Positions 17,333 through 26,836 of a DNA stretch of 44,551 nucleotides are shown one piece after another. A model generated the notes under the pieces. The model searched no databases. It had not been told where the DNA came from and saw only the letters and a program-made list of their open reading frames with translations. The translations under genes were made by a program, and so were the position numbers. The first letter of the stretch is position 1, and the number at the start of each line of letters is the position of its first letter. Source of the DNA: GCA-002715885 sp045561575 (lineage in GTDB: Bacteria; Bacteroidota; Bacteroidia; Flavobacteriales; BACL11); assembly GCA_045561575.1 (NCBI GenBank), contig JBJKXM010000039.1:1-44551 (forward strand), in the 5' to 3' direction.

Positions 17333-18738
17333 AATCAAACAACACCAAACTATTAGAAAAATTAAATACTAATTTTTCTCATACTCCAAATAATGATCAA
17401 AAGAAAGCTATACATGAATTAGTTGAATTTATTACAACTCTTGGTAACAGAAGTGTTTTTGTTTTGAAAGGATATGCAGGTACCGGAAAAACTACTTTAA
17501 TTTCATCACTTATAAAGTCATTACCTAGCATAGGTAAACGTTCGGTATTAATGGCTCCAACTGGTAGAGCAGCTAAAGTTCTTTCCAAATATTCAAATAA
17601 AAAATCTTCTACAATTCATAAAAAGATATACTGGATAAAAAGAAACAAAAAAGGAAACACTTATATTAGTCTAAAAGAAAACACACACACAAATACAATA
17701 TTTATTGTTGATGAAGCATCGATGATTGCAGAAGAAATAAAAGATAGTATAGGCAATAGGTCTCTATTAAAAGATTTAATTGAATATGTTTATGAGGGTA
17801 TTGATTGTAAATTAATATTAATTGGTGACACTGCACAATTACCACCTGTAAATCTAGATTTAAGCCCTGCATTAAATGAAGATTTATTAGAGATGAATTA
17901 TAGTAAACAGGCTATTGCAATAGAATTAAAAACAGTTGTTAGGCAAAGTGAAAAATCAACAATCTTAAAAAATGCAACTCACATTCGTAATCTAATTGAA
18001 AAAAACATAATTGATTTCCCAAAAATCCAACTTGACAATGAGGTTGTTAAAATAGAGTCGCGAGAAGAACTTCAAGAATATATTGAAACGGCATATGCAA
18101 AATCAGAAATTGAGAATACTACAATTATTTGTAAGTCAAACAAAAGAGCAAATCAATACAATGAAAAAATAAGAAGTGAAATATTATGGCAAGAAAACAT
18201 TATTTCTGCAGGAGATATTATGATGATTGTAAGAAACAATTATTATTGGCTTAATGATGAACATCAAGCAGGTTTTTTAGCAAATGGTGATTTAATTGAG
18301 ATTTTAAAAGTTTATGATATTAAAAAAATATATGGATTTACTTTTGCAAAAACTTCAATACGGCTTCTTGACTATCCAGATGAAAATGATATCGATTTAT
18401 TACTTCTTTTAGATACAATAAATTCAGATTCCCCTTCTCTTAAATATGATGAATATAAAAAATTATATAATGAAGTAGCATTAGATTATAAAGGTGAAAA
18501 AGAGATAAATAAGAAAATTAAAGAAGATCAATATTTTAATGCTGTTCAGATAAAATTTGCGTATTCTATAACTTGTCACAAATCTCAAGGTGGCCAGTGG
18601 GAAGAAGTATTTATTGATCAAGGGTACTTTAAAGAGGAGTTTCTAAGCAAAAACTATCTCAGATGGTTATATACTGCCACTACCAGAGCAACAAAAAAAC
18701 TATATCTAATAAACTTTGACGATAGATTTTTTAAGTAA
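17329..18738 (+). CDS. RecD/UvrD-like DNA helicase (AAA ATPase)
   Basis: A 469-residue superfamily 1 helicase. Walker A is GYAGTGKT at 48-55, and the Walker B region is IFIVDEASMI at about 125. The C-terminal UvrD_C_2 part has SITCHKSQGGQWEEVFID followed by WLYTATTRA, the helicase motif VI. It is shorter than RecD2 and lacks its N-terminal helix-hairpin-helix region. The annotated start is a TTG at 17329 (TTGA overlapping the murB stop). No ATG is available near the N-terminus, and coupling to murB supports the TTG. It converges with icd, 2 bases away, with no terminator seen between them. A DNA-repair role is likely but the exact substrate is unknown. Confidence 0.85.
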   Translation: MKSNNTKLLEKLNTNFSHTPNNDQKKAIHELVEFITTLGNRSVFVLKGYAGTGKTTLISSLIKSLPSIGKRSVLMAPTGRAAKVLSKYSNKKSSTIHKKIYWIKRNKKGNTYISLKENTHTNTIFIVDEASMIAEEIKDSIGNRSLLKDLIEYVYEGIDCKLILIGDTAQLPPVNLDLSPALNEDLLEMNYSKQAIAIELKTVVRQSEKSTILKNATHIRNLIEKNIIDFPKIQLDNEVVKIESREELQEYIETAYAKSEIENTTIICKSNKRANQYNEKIRSEILWQENIISAGDIMMIVRNNYYWLNDEHQAGFLANGDLIEILKVYDIKKIYGFTFAKTSIRLLDYPDENDIDLLLLLDTINSDSPSLKYDEYKKLYNEVALDYKGEKEINKKIKEDQYFNAVQIKFAYSITCHKSQGGQWEEVFIDQGYFKEEFLSKNYLRWLYTATTRATKKLYLINFDDRFFK

Positions 18739-18740
18739 AT

Positions 18741-20960
18741 CTAAAAATTATCAATTATTTTATTTAGAGTAGTGCTTGGTCGCATAGCATGAGAAACTAA
18801 AACTTCATCAGGAAAATAATAACCCCTAATCTCTTGAGCCAAACTTTGACTACCATTTAGCTCGTAGACAATTGTATCTTCATTTTGTTTCAATAAATTA
18901 CAAAAATCTTTAAATGTATTCTTTAAAGAAATGTCTCTATCTTGTTTAACTAGTTCTTTAGCCCAATAAAGTGCTAAGTAAAAATGGGACCCCCTATTAT
19001 CTAATTCACCAACTTTTCTTTTTGGAGATTTACCATTTTTTAATAAATTCTCTACTGCTAAATCAAGACATTTAGCCATAGTTTTTATTTGTACAGAGTT
19101 ATGCTTTTCAGCTAAATGCTCTAAAGAGGCAACTAAAGCCATAAATTCACCTAGTGAATCCCATCTTAAATGACCTTCTTTAACAAATTGCTGTACATGT
19201 TTAGGTGCTGATCCTCCAGCACCAGTTTCAAATAAACCACCACCATTCATCAGAGGAACTATGGAAAGCATTTTAGCAGATGTTCCAAGTTCTAATATTG
19301 GAAATAAATCTGTTAAATAATCACGAAGAACATTACCAGTTACTGAAATAGTATTAAGACCTTTTTTAACTCTTTCTAAAGTAAATAGTGTAGCCTCATA
19401 AGGAGGTAGAATTTGAATATCTAGGTTTGTTATATCATGATCTTTAAGATAATAATTAACTTTATTTATTAACTCTAAATCATGTGACCTTGAAGAATTT
19501 AACCAAAAAACTGCTGGCCAATTTGTTAATCTAGCTCTTCTTACGGCTAACTTCACCCAATCCTTAACTGGATCATCTTTAGTTTGACACATTCTCCAAA
19601 TATCCCCTTTCTCAACTTTATGTTCAATCAAGATATTTTCCTTATCATCAATAACTTTTACAATACCATCAAAAATTATTTCAAAAGTTTTATCGTGAGA
19701 TCCATACTCCTCAGCTTTTTGCGCCATTAAGCCAACATTTGGAACAGTTCCCATTGTGGTAGGGTCAAAAGCTCCATTTTCTTTACAAAAATCAATTGTT
19801 GCTGAATAAACAGCCGCATATGAGCTATCAGGTATTATTGCTTTTGTATCTCTAGTCTTACCATTTTTGTCCCACATTTTTCCTGAATTTCTAATCATCG
19901 CTGGCATAGAAGCATCAATAATAACATCTGAAGGAACATGTAAATTAGTTATGCCTCCATCTGAATCCACCATAGAAAGATCAGCATTTTGTAGAAAAAC
20001 CTTTTCAATGTCTTCCTTAATTTCTTCTTGTAGTGGTTTAGATAAATTTTTTATTTTATCAGAAACATCTCCAAAACCGTTATTATAATCAACTGACAAA
20101 TCTGAGAAAACATCTTTGTATTTTTCAATTAAATCTTCAAAATAAATTTTTACTGCATGACCAAAAATAATTGGATCTGAAACTTTCATCATTGTTGCTT
20201 TCATGTGTAATGAGAGTAAAATACCTGTATCTTTAGCATTATCAATTTCTGATCTCAAAAAAGAAACAAGCAACTTTTTACTCATAAATGTTGCATCTAT
20301 TATTTCATTTTTTTGAAGTTTGATCTTATCATTTAAAACAGTAGATTTCCCATCATTAGAAACATGTATAATCTTAACATTTTTTGCCTCATTGATACAT
20401 ATTGATTTTTCATTGTGATGAAAATCTCCTTTACTCATTGTAGCTACGTGAGTTTTAGAATCAGTATCCCAATCTCCCATTTGATGAGGGTTTTCCTTTA
20501 CATAATTTTTGACAGATTGTGGAGCTCTTCTATCTGAATTTCCTTCTCTTAAAACAGGGTTAACTGCAGACCCTTTTACTTTGTTGTATTTAGCTAAAAT
20601 CTTTTTTTCTTCATCATTAGATGGGTTTTCATTATAAAAAGGAATATTATAACCTTTTGAATGCAGCTCTTTAATAGCTGCATTTAACTGTGGAACAGAT
20701 GCAGAAATATTAGGAAGCTTAATAATATTTGCTTCTGGATCTAAAACTAAACTACCAAGCTCTTCTAAATGATCATCTAATTTTTGGTGATCTTCTAGAT
20801 ATTCTGAAAAGATTGAGAGGATTCTAGCAGCTAAAGAGATATCTTTTAATTCAAGTTCAACATCAACTTTAGATAAAAATGATTTTAAAATTGGAAGAAG
20901 TGAGTAAGTAGCCAAAAATGGAGCCTCATCTGTTTTTGTATATATAATTTTTGATTTCAT
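18741..20960 (-). CDS. icd: Isocitrate dehydrogenase, NADP-dependent, monomeric type
   Basis: Oxidative decarboxylation of isocitrate to 2-oxoglutarate with NADP. At 739 residues it is the large monomeric form, unrelated in length to the 400-residue dimeric enzyme. It begins KIIYTKTDEAPFLATYSLLP and contains VKNYVKENPHQMGDW, PVLREGNSDRRAPQSVK and the GAGGSAPKHVQQF segment, all typical of this family. It is the last gene of the minus-strand set dnaX, M16 peptidase, icd, with gaps of 9 and 14 bases. This is the same TCA segment as acnB, which lies 6 kb away on the other strand. Confidence 0.97.
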   Translation of the reverse strand: MKSKIIYTKTDEAPFLATYSLLPILKSFLSKVDVELELKDISLAARILSIFSEYLEDHQKLDDHLEELGSLVLDPEANIIKLPNISASVPQLNAAIKELHSKGYNIPFYNENPSNDEEKKILAKYNKVKGSAVNPVLREGNSDRRAPQSVKNYVKENPHQMGDWDTDSKTHVATMSKGDFHHNEKSICINEAKNVKIIHVSNDGKSTVLNDKIKLQKNEIIDATFMSKKLLVSFLRSEIDNAKDTGILLSLHMKATMMKVSDPIIFGHAVKIYFEDLIEKYKDVFSDLSVDYNNGFGDVSDKIKNLSKPLQEEIKEDIEKVFLQNADLSMVDSDGGITNLHVPSDVIIDASMPAMIRNSGKMWDKNGKTRDTKAIIPDSSYAAVYSATIDFCKENGAFDPTTMGTVPNVGLMAQKAEEYGSHDKTFEIIFDGIVKVIDDKENILIEHKVEKGDIWRMCQTKDDPVKDWVKLAVRRARLTNWPAVFWLNSSRSHDLELINKVNYYLKDHDITNLDIQILPPYEATLFTLERVKKGLNTISVTGNVLRDYLTDLFPILELGTSAKMLSIVPLMNGGGLFETGAGGSAPKHVQQFVKEGHLRWDSLGEFMALVASLEHLAEKHNSVQIKTMAKCLDLAVENLLKNGKSPKRKVGELDNRGSHFYLALYWAKELVKQDRDISLKNTFKDFCNLLKQNEDTIVYELNGSQSLAQEIRGYYFPDEVLVSHAMRPSTTLNKIIDNF

Positions 20961-20974
20961 TTATTATTTAAATT

Positions 20975-23902
20975 TTAGTATCCAAAAATATCTTCTAGTG
21001 ATAATACTTGAACATTACCATACCTTTTTAATATATCCATATCTAAATCTTCTATATTTCCTAAAACCATATATGTATAGTTATCATTACTTACATGAGA
21101 ATTATGAAATTCACGAAGATTTTCCATTGAAAAATTACTAATGTTATCATACAAATCTTTCCTTTGATCATAATCTATTTTTATTTTTTGGGCAGCTTCA
21201 TAATAATCTAAAACTTTTGTTTTTGTTATGCGTTCTGTTCTTATCTTTTGTAATACTGCTTCTTTTGCATTATTAAAATTTGAATTTGCCTCTGGCATTT
21301 GGGTTAATAATCCAAGCATGCCATCCATTGCTTCACTCAATTTATCAGCCTGTGTGCCAATGTATGAAAATTGATAATGTGAATCATCAGTTTTCTTTGG
21401 AATGGTGTAAGTACTGTATACTGAATATGCTAAAGCCTTAGACTCTCTTAGGTCTTGAAATACAATTGAACTCATTCCTCCCCCAAAATATTCATTGTGT
21501 AATTTAATTATAGAATATTTTTCTTTATCAAGCTTAGATCCTTTTGCAAACATTACAATCTCCGCTTGTTTCATATCATAATCAACAACATAAATTTGAT
21601 TTGAATTAATCTCTTGTTCAATATTTAAATCCACATTTATAATTGGGGTTAAACCTTCAGTATTATGATATTTGGCAATAAGATTTTTTACATTAGAAAT
21701 ATTATCAGGACCATAAAATAAGACTCTATGTTCATTTAAAGTAAGGTTATGAATTAAATCAATTAATTCTTTGGATGTAATAACTTCTAATTCTTCATCT
21801 GAAAGCGAATTAGTAAAAGAAGAGCTTGAGCCATATCTTGCAAAATTTGTCATTGCAGTAAATAAAATAGTTTGTTTGTTTAGTTTAGCATCTTCCTTTT
21901 GTTTTTTGTAATTTAATTTTAGACTTGAAAGTGCATCCTCGTCTTCGATTGCATTAGCTAAAATATGCTCCAATAACTTTACAGAAGAATCCAAATTACT
22001 TGACAATCCAGTCAAACTAATCTTAGTTGATTTGGAATCTGTACTTACCTTAAGATCACATCCTAATTTGTAAAATTCTTCTAACTTTTCACTTGCAGAA
22101 ATTTTTTCTGTTCCCAAATATTTCAAATAATCAACAGCTAATTTCAATCTTTTATCATTATCAGTACCTAAATCTAAAACATAGTTAAGTTGAAATCTTT
22201 CATTTTCTTGATTCTGTTTGTAAATAAGAGGAACTGAATTTATCATATCTGTTTTTAGATCTGTTGAGAAATTAATAAATTTAGGCTGTATATCTTCAGC
22301 TTCCCTTGCAAGTATACTTGTTAGAAAATTTGACATACTATCTCTATTTACACTTACAGGAGTTATTTGTGGTTTTGCAACTTTAATTGCATTTGGATCA
22401 TTTCCTGTTCTCTTGTATATTACAACATAATTATCAGCATAATTTTTATTTACAAAATCAATAATATCTTGTTTTTTGATTTTTGACAATTCATCTAAAA
22501 AAGATGAATATTCTTTCCAGCTTTTGTTCAGAATAAAGGCATCAACAAAATCATCTGTTCTTCCATTATTTGATTCATATTTTTTAATTTGCTCCAATTT
22601 AAGATCTGAAATGATAGCATCCAGAATCCAATCTGGAAAATTACCAGACTTAATTTCATCAAGCTGAGAAATTAATAAATCCTTAACATCTTCTAAATTT
22701 TGCCCTGAAGTTGGACTAGCATAAAACCCATGAATAGAATAATCATTTAGAATGTATGGAAAACAACCAGCACCAACAGCTTTTTGTGCCTGGTTTATAT
22801 TTATATCAATTAGGCCAGCGGAAGTGTTGCTTAAAACCATGTCTACCATTCTTAAAAGAATTGCATCTTTAGAGTCTGCTCCTTTTAACCTAAACCCAAC
22901 ATATAACCTTTCTGCTTCAGGACCATAAATGTTAGTAATAACAGGAGATGAAATCTCATTCTCTACTTTTACATCAAATTTTGGATCTTCTTTTCTCTCA
23001 TATGTACCAAAATATTTGTCTACTAGCTTAATAACTTCATCATAATCAAAATCTCCTGACATACAAATTGCCATATTATTGGGAACATAGTACTTATTGA
23101 AGTATTTTCTAATTTCTTTTAATGAAGGATTTTTTAAATGATTAATTGTTCCAATTGTTGTTTGTGTTCCATATTGGTGATTTGGAAATAATCCAATCAT
23201 AAGTGCTTCAAACATTTTACTTCCATCACTATCTAGGGCTCTATTTTTTTCCTCATAGACTGTTTCAAGCTCGGTATGAAACAATCTAAATACTGGCATC
23301 CTAAATCGCTCAGCTTCAATCTGCAACCAAGTTTCAATTTGATTAGATGGAATATCATTTATATACACCGTTCTTTCATTTGAGGTGTATGCATTGGTTC
23401 CTTTTGCCCCAATACCACTCAACATCTTATCATATTCGTTTGCTATACAAAGTTTGGCAGCTTCACCTGAGATAGAATCAATTTGTCTCCAAACCACATC
23501 TCTAGCCTTAGTTTTTGACATGTCAATATTTCTATATTGCTCATATAAATCTTCAATTTTGTCTAACAAAACTTTTTCTTTTTCATAATCTAATGAACCA
23601 AACTTGTCAGTTCCTTTAAATAGCATGTGTTCCAAATAATGAGCTAATCCTGTTGCATCAGAGGGGTCATTTTTACTTCCAGCACGTACTGCTATACTTG
23701 TTTGAATTCGTGGCGCGTCTTCATATGAAGACAGATACACTTTCATTCCATTGTCTAAAGTATATACTCTAGCGTTTAGGGGGTCATTCGCAACTGATTC
23801 GTAATTATTTTCAATCATCTTTGTATCTTTTTTTGAATTAATAGTTAAATAAATTCCTGCACTTATAATTAATAAAACTGTTATTATATTTTTTGTTTTC
23901 AT
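20975..23902 (-). CDS. M16 family zinc metallopeptidase
   Basis: A 975-residue two-repeat insulinase-like peptidase. The N-terminus (residues 7-21) is a hydrophobic signal or anchor, so the protein probably acts in the periplasm. The first half has the inverted zinc motif HYLEH (His88, Glu91, His92) with a distal Glu in ELETVYEEKNR (about 217). The second half has the degenerate repeat with the GGGMSSIVFQDLRESKALAYSV segment that closes the substrate chamber. Full-length M16 enzymes of this layout degrade short peptides. It lies 9 bases after dnaX and 14 before icd; this seems to be shared transcription without a functional link. Confidence 0.92.
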   Translation of the reverse strand: MKTKNIITVLLIISAGIYLTINSKKDTKMIENNYESVANDPLNARVYTLDNGMKVYLSSYEDAPRIQTSIAVRAGSKNDPSDATGLAHYLEHMLFKGTDKFGSLDYEKEKVLLDKIEDLYEQYRNIDMSKTKARDVVWRQIDSISGEAAKLCIANEYDKMLSGIGAKGTNAYTSNERTVYINDIPSNQIETWLQIEAERFRMPVFRLFHTELETVYEEKNRALDSDGSKMFEALMIGLFPNHQYGTQTTIGTINHLKNPSLKEIRKYFNKYYVPNNMAICMSGDFDYDEVIKLVDKYFGTYERKEDPKFDVKVENEISSPVITNIYGPEAERLYVGFRLKGADSKDAILLRMVDMVLSNTSAGLIDININQAQKAVGAGCFPYILNDYSIHGFYASPTSGQNLEDVKDLLISQLDEIKSGNFPDWILDAIISDLKLEQIKKYESNNGRTDDFVDAFILNKSWKEYSSFLDELSKIKKQDIIDFVNKNYADNYVVIYKRTGNDPNAIKVAKPQITPVSVNRDSMSNFLTSILAREAEDIQPKFINFSTDLKTDMINSVPLIYKQNQENERFQLNYVLDLGTDNDKRLKLAVDYLKYLGTEKISASEKLEEFYKLGCDLKVSTDSKSTKISLTGLSSNLDSSVKLLEHILANAIEDEDALSSLKLNYKKQKEDAKLNKQTILFTAMTNFARYGSSSSFTNSLSDEELEVITSKELIDLIHNLTLNEHRVLFYGPDNISNVKNLIAKYHNTEGLTPIINVDLNIEQEINSNQIYVVDYDMKQAEIVMFAKGSKLDKEKYSIIKLHNEYFGGGMSSIVFQDLRESKALAYSVYSTYTIPKKTDDSHYQFSYIGTQADKLSEAMDGMLGLLTQMPEANSNFNNAKEAVLQKIRTERITKTKVLDYYEAAQKIKIDYDQRKDLYDNISNFSMENLREFHNSHVSNDNYTYMVLGNIEDLDMDILKRYGNVQVLSLEDIFGY

Positions 23903-23911
23903 TGTTGCATT

Positions 23912-25585
23912 TTAATAGTCTGGATCAAGACCCAGTTTTTGACCTAGGATTGCTAAATTTTTATTTTGCTCATACATTTTCTTATACTTATCTGAATTTG
24001 TATATGGTGTATCATTTTTATCACTTTGAATTACATTAGTAATGATATCTATTGAATCGTTATTCATTTTTTCTCTTAAATAAGCAAGAATATTTAATTT
24101 TTCTTCATTTAATAATTCAACTTGAGAAGTATTGCTTAATGTAACTTCGACTATATAATTTTCTTTTAAAACTGGTTTGTTTGAATTTAAGGCTAAAACT
24201 AAATTAGTTTTTCCTTGATTTGAAAAGTTGCTATTCATTTCTTTCCATCTTGCCTGCAAGTCGTCATCTGAAAAATAATCTAAGTTTTTAGAAATTTCTA
24301 TTTTATCTTCAATTTCTTGCTCATCCTTTAGGCTTCCTAAAATTGAAATTGTTTTAGAGCTTGGAATAGGGTTTACTTCTTCTAATTCTATTACTGATTC
24401 TTTCTTTTCCTTTTCTGTTTGTTTTTCCTCAGAAGGTTCATTGTTTTTTTTAATAGTAGGTTCAGAATCAGAAGTGGTATCATTTTTTGAAGAAACTACA
24501 AAATTTTTATTTTTTTTTTTGCTTTGTTCCAAAAAGTTAATAGAAGAAACTTGCATTAAACATATTTCTACAAGCAAACGTTTATTTGTACTTAACTTAT
24601 ATTGTAAATCACAAGTATTTGTCAAATTTAAAGCTTCAATTAAAAAATTTGAATCTGTATTATTTGCCTGATTTAAATATTTACTTTTTAAAGATTCATT
24701 AACTGATAATAAATTAACAGTAGATTGGTTTTGGCACAGCAATAATTTTCTTAAATGTTCAGAAAGTCCATTTATAAAATGTTGGCCATCAAATCCGTTA
24801 TTAATAATATCATTAAAAGTAACAAGTAATGAGCTTATGTCATTTTTTAAAAGTTGGTCTGTAATTTTAAAAAAGTACTCATAATCTAAAACATTTAGAT
24901 GATCGGCAACATCTTTGTAAGTTATAGAATTGTCAGAAAAACTAACTAATCTGTCAAAAAGAGATAAGGAATCTCTCAAAGCACCATCTGATTTTTCGGC
25001 GATTAAAAATAGTGCTTCATCTTCAATTTTAATATTTTCACTTTGAGCAACAAATTTTAAATTCTTTACTATATCATCATTACTAACTCTTTTAAAATCA
25101 AAAATTTGACAGCGAGACAAAATAGTAGGAATAATTTTATGTTTTTCAGTCGTTGCTAGAATGAATTTTGCATGAGAAGGCGGTTCTTCTAGAGTTTTTA
25201 AAAAAGCATTAAATGCTGCTTGAGACAGCATGTGTACCTCATCAATGATGTATACTTTGTATTTACCAATTTGTGGTGGAACTCTGACTTGATCTGTTAA
25301 ATTTCTAATATCATCAACAGAATTATTAGAAGCTGCATCTAACTCAAAAATATTATATGAAAAATCATCGATTTGATCTGTATTTTGAAACAAATTTATT
25401 TCTTTAGCAAAAATTCTTGCACAAGTTGTCTTGCCAATACCTCTTGGACCACAGAACAAATAAGACTGAGCTAATTGATTAGATTGAATAGCATTTTTTA
25501 AAGTTGACGTAACAGAAGATTGACCAACAACATCGTCAAATGTAGTAGGTCGATACTTTCTTGCTGATACTAAAAATTCGCTCAT
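23912..25585 (-). CDS. dnaX: DNA polymerase III subunit tau (and possibly gamma)
   Basis: Clamp-loader ATPase of the replicative polymerase. The 557-residue protein has Walker A GPRGIGKT at 46-53, Walker B VYIIDEVH at 111-118 and the SRC sensor at 157-159. Domain III ends at about 350. The usual four-cysteine zinc module between the P-loop and NIFELDAASNNSV is missing; only about 17 non-Cys residues remain there. After residue 355 come three lysines encoded by an A11 run, a low-complexity linker rich in Lys, Glu and Ser (about 360-420), and a tau-type C-terminal domain. The A11 run could produce a gamma-like short form (see the findings). The promoter element is 24-31 bases upstream of the ATG. 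It is divergent from rpsF. Confidence 0.95.
   Translation of the reverse strand: MSEFLVSARKYRPTTFDDVVGQSSVTSTLKNAIQSNQLAQSYLFCGPRGIGKTTCARIFAKEINLFQNTDQIDDFSYNIFELDAASNNSVDDIRNLTDQVRVPPQIGKYKVYIIDEVHMLSQAAFNAFLKTLEEPPSHAKFILATTEKHKIIPTILSRCQIFDFKRVSNDDIVKNLKFVAQSENIKIEDEALFLIAEKSDGALRDSLSLFDRLVSFSDNSITYKDVADHLNVLDYEYFFKITDQLLKNDISSLLVTFNDIINNGFDGQHFINGLSEHLRKLLLCQNQSTVNLLSVNESLKSKYLNQANNTDSNFLIEALNLTNTCDLQYKLSTNKRLLVEICLMQVSSINFLEQSKKKNKNFVVSSKNDTTSDSEPTIKKNNEPSEEKQTEKEKKESVIELEEVNPIPSSKTISILGSLKDEQEIEDKIEISKNLDYFSDDDLQARWKEMNSNFSNQGKTNLVLALNSNKPVLKENYIVEVTLSNTSQVELLNEEKLNILAYLREKMNNDSIDIITNVIQSDKNDTPYTNSDKYKKMYEQNKNLAILGQKLGLDPDY
24510..24520 (-). promoter_or_regulatory. Possible slippage site (A11) in dnaX
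   Basis: The coding strand has eleven consecutive A, starting exactly at codon 356, directly after the clamp-loader core. Gain of one A, or a ribosomal shift of -1, gives four lysines and then TAA. Loss of one A gives KKKIKIL and then TAG. Both would leave a protein of about 359-362 residues, lacking the tau domain. Runs of A in dnaX are used in this way in Thermus thermophilus; here it is a prediction from layout. Confidence 0.5.
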
Positions 25586-25608
25586 TTGAGGTGATAAAAA
25601 TGGGATTA

Positions 25609-25616
25609 CAAATTTA
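25609..25616 (-). promoter_or_regulatory. -7 promoter element for dnaX
   Basis: Minus-strand TAAATTTG matches TANNTTTG, with the dnaX ATG 24 bases further on. No TTG is present 17-23 bases upstream, so only the -7 half is supported. Confidence 0.45.
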
Positions 25617-25672
25617 ACATTTAAACTAAAATAATTACTAAAATTCTGTTCAAATTAAATTACTTTCTTCAT

Positions 25673-25703
25673 TTGGTTATTCTAGTTAGTTTTTCTACAT
25701 TTG
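25673..25703 (+). promoter_or_regulatory. Bacteroidota-type promoter of rpsF-rpsR-rplI
   Basis: TTG (25673-25675), a 20-base spacer and TACATTTG (25696-25703) match both halves of the consensus. A GC-rich CCGGCCG follows, resembling the GCCGCCC after the rpsA -7 element. Transcription would begin about 25 bases before the rpsF ATG. Confidence 0.7.
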
Positions 25704-25733
25704 CCGGCCGAATAATTAATAAATATAAATAAG

Positions 25734-26081
25734 ATGAATAATTACGAAACCGTTTTCATAATGAATCCCGTCTTATCTGATGAGCAGGTAAGGGAAACGG
25801 TAAATAAATTTACTGATTACTTAAAAAGTAAAAAAGCAACAATTTCTCACGAAGAAAATTGGGGTTTGAAAAAACTTAAGTACGCAATCCAAAAGAAAAA
25901 AACAGGTTTTTATTACCTAATTGAATTCCAAGCTGAAGGTTCTATTATCGGAAACTTTGAAGTAGAATTTCAAAGAGATGAGAGAATAGTAAGATGGCAA
26001 ACTGTAAGATTAGACAAATACGAAATGGAATATGCTGAAAGAAGAAGAAAAAAGTTAAATGAAACAACAAAAGCTGAATAA
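25734..26081 (+). CDS. rpsF: 30S ribosomal protein S6
   Basis: A 115-residue small-subunit protein that pairs with S18 on the platform of the 30S. It has the conserved start NNYETVFIMNPVLSDEQV, the middle KLKYAIQKKKTGFYYLIEFQA and a short basic tail. The start ATG has no Shine-Dalgarno sequence, only A/T-rich leader. It heads the operon rpsF-rpsR-rplI, with 2 bases before rpsR. Unlike in many bacteria, ssb does not lie between rpsF and rpsR. Confidence 0.97.
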   Translation: MNNYETVFIMNPVLSDEQVRETVNKFTDYLKSKKATISHEENWGLKKLKYAIQKKKTGFYYLIEFQAEGSIIGNFEVEFQRDERIVRWQTVRLDKYEMEYAERRRKKLNETTKAE

Positions 26082-26083
26082 TT

Positions 26084-26353
26084 ATGAGTAATAAAACTGA
26101 AATAAGATATCTATCCCCTGTAGATATTGAAAAAAGAAAACAAAGCAAGTATTGCCGTTTTAAAAAAATGGGAATTAAGTATATTGATTACAAAGACCCA
26201 GATTTTTTAATGAGATTTTTAAATGAGCAAGGAAAAATATTACCAAGAAGAATAACAGGAAATTCACTTAAATTCCAAAGGAGATTAGCTGTTGCTGTAA
26301 AAAGAGCAAGACAAATAGCATTACTTCCTTTTGTAGGTGATAATTTAAAATAA
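26084..26353 (+). CDS. rpsR: 30S ribosomal protein S18
   Basis: An 89-residue partner of S6. It has the conserved KYCRFKKMGIKYIDYKDPD, the run GKILPRRITGNSLKFQRRL, and the C-terminal AVKRARQIALLPF. The length is slightly above that of E. coli S18, with an N-terminal extension of about 15 residues. It starts 2 bases after rpsF and ends 15 bases before rplI. Confidence 0.97.
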   Translation: MSNKTEIRYLSPVDIEKRKQSKYCRFKKMGIKYIDYKDPDFLMRFLNEQGKILPRRITGNSLKFQRRLAVAVKRARQIALLPFVGDNLK

Positions 26354-26368
26354 TTTAAACAAAGAAAA

Positions 26369-26812
26369 ATGAATATTATTTTACTAGAAAACGTTGAAAA
26401 ACTTGGTTTCAAAAATGAAATTGTAAAGGTAAAACCAGGTTATGGTAGAAATTTTTTAATTCCTTCTGGAAAAGCAAAACTTGCTACCGAATCTGCTGTT
26501 AAAGTGCTGCAAGAAAATCTAAGACAACAAGAACAAAAAGATTCAAAAATTATAGCAGAATTTAATAAAACTGCAGAAGCATTACCAAAACTAGAAGTCA
26601 ATATAAAAGCTAAAGTTGCTGAAGGTGGCACTAAGCTTTTTGGATCTATAACTTCTGCACAGTTTGCAGATGCTGTTTCAGCTTTAGGTCATGACATTGA
26701 TAAAAGATTTGTTAAACTAACATCAATAAAGGAACTAGGAAAATACGATGCTGAAGTTAGACTTCACAGATCTATTAAAGTAACAGTTCCATTTAATGTT
26801 ATTGCTGAATAA
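26369..26812 (+). CDS. rplI: 50S ribosomal protein L9
   Basis: A 147-residue protein of the large subunit near the L1 stalk. It has the N-terminal domain NIILLENVEKLGFKNEIVKV with the GYGRNFLIP motif, a long connecting helix (about 40-75) and a C-terminal domain. This is the normal L9 length and layout. It is the last gene of the rpsF operon; a strong terminator follows 24 bases after its stop. Confidence 0.97.
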   Translation: MNIILLENVEKLGFKNEIVKVKPGYGRNFLIPSGKAKLATESAVKVLQENLRQQEQKDSKIIAEFNKTAEALPKLEVNIKAKVAEGGTKLFGSITSAQFADAVSALGHDIDKRFVKLTSIKELGKYDAEVRLHRSIKVTVPFNVIAE

Positions 26813-26836
26813 ACGTATTTCCAAAATCAATGATTT

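Noticed and set aside
25700..25733. S6:S18-type regulatory RNA motif before rpsF
   Set aside because: The expected leader is only about 25 bases, too short for the known motif, and CCGGCCG alone is not enough.
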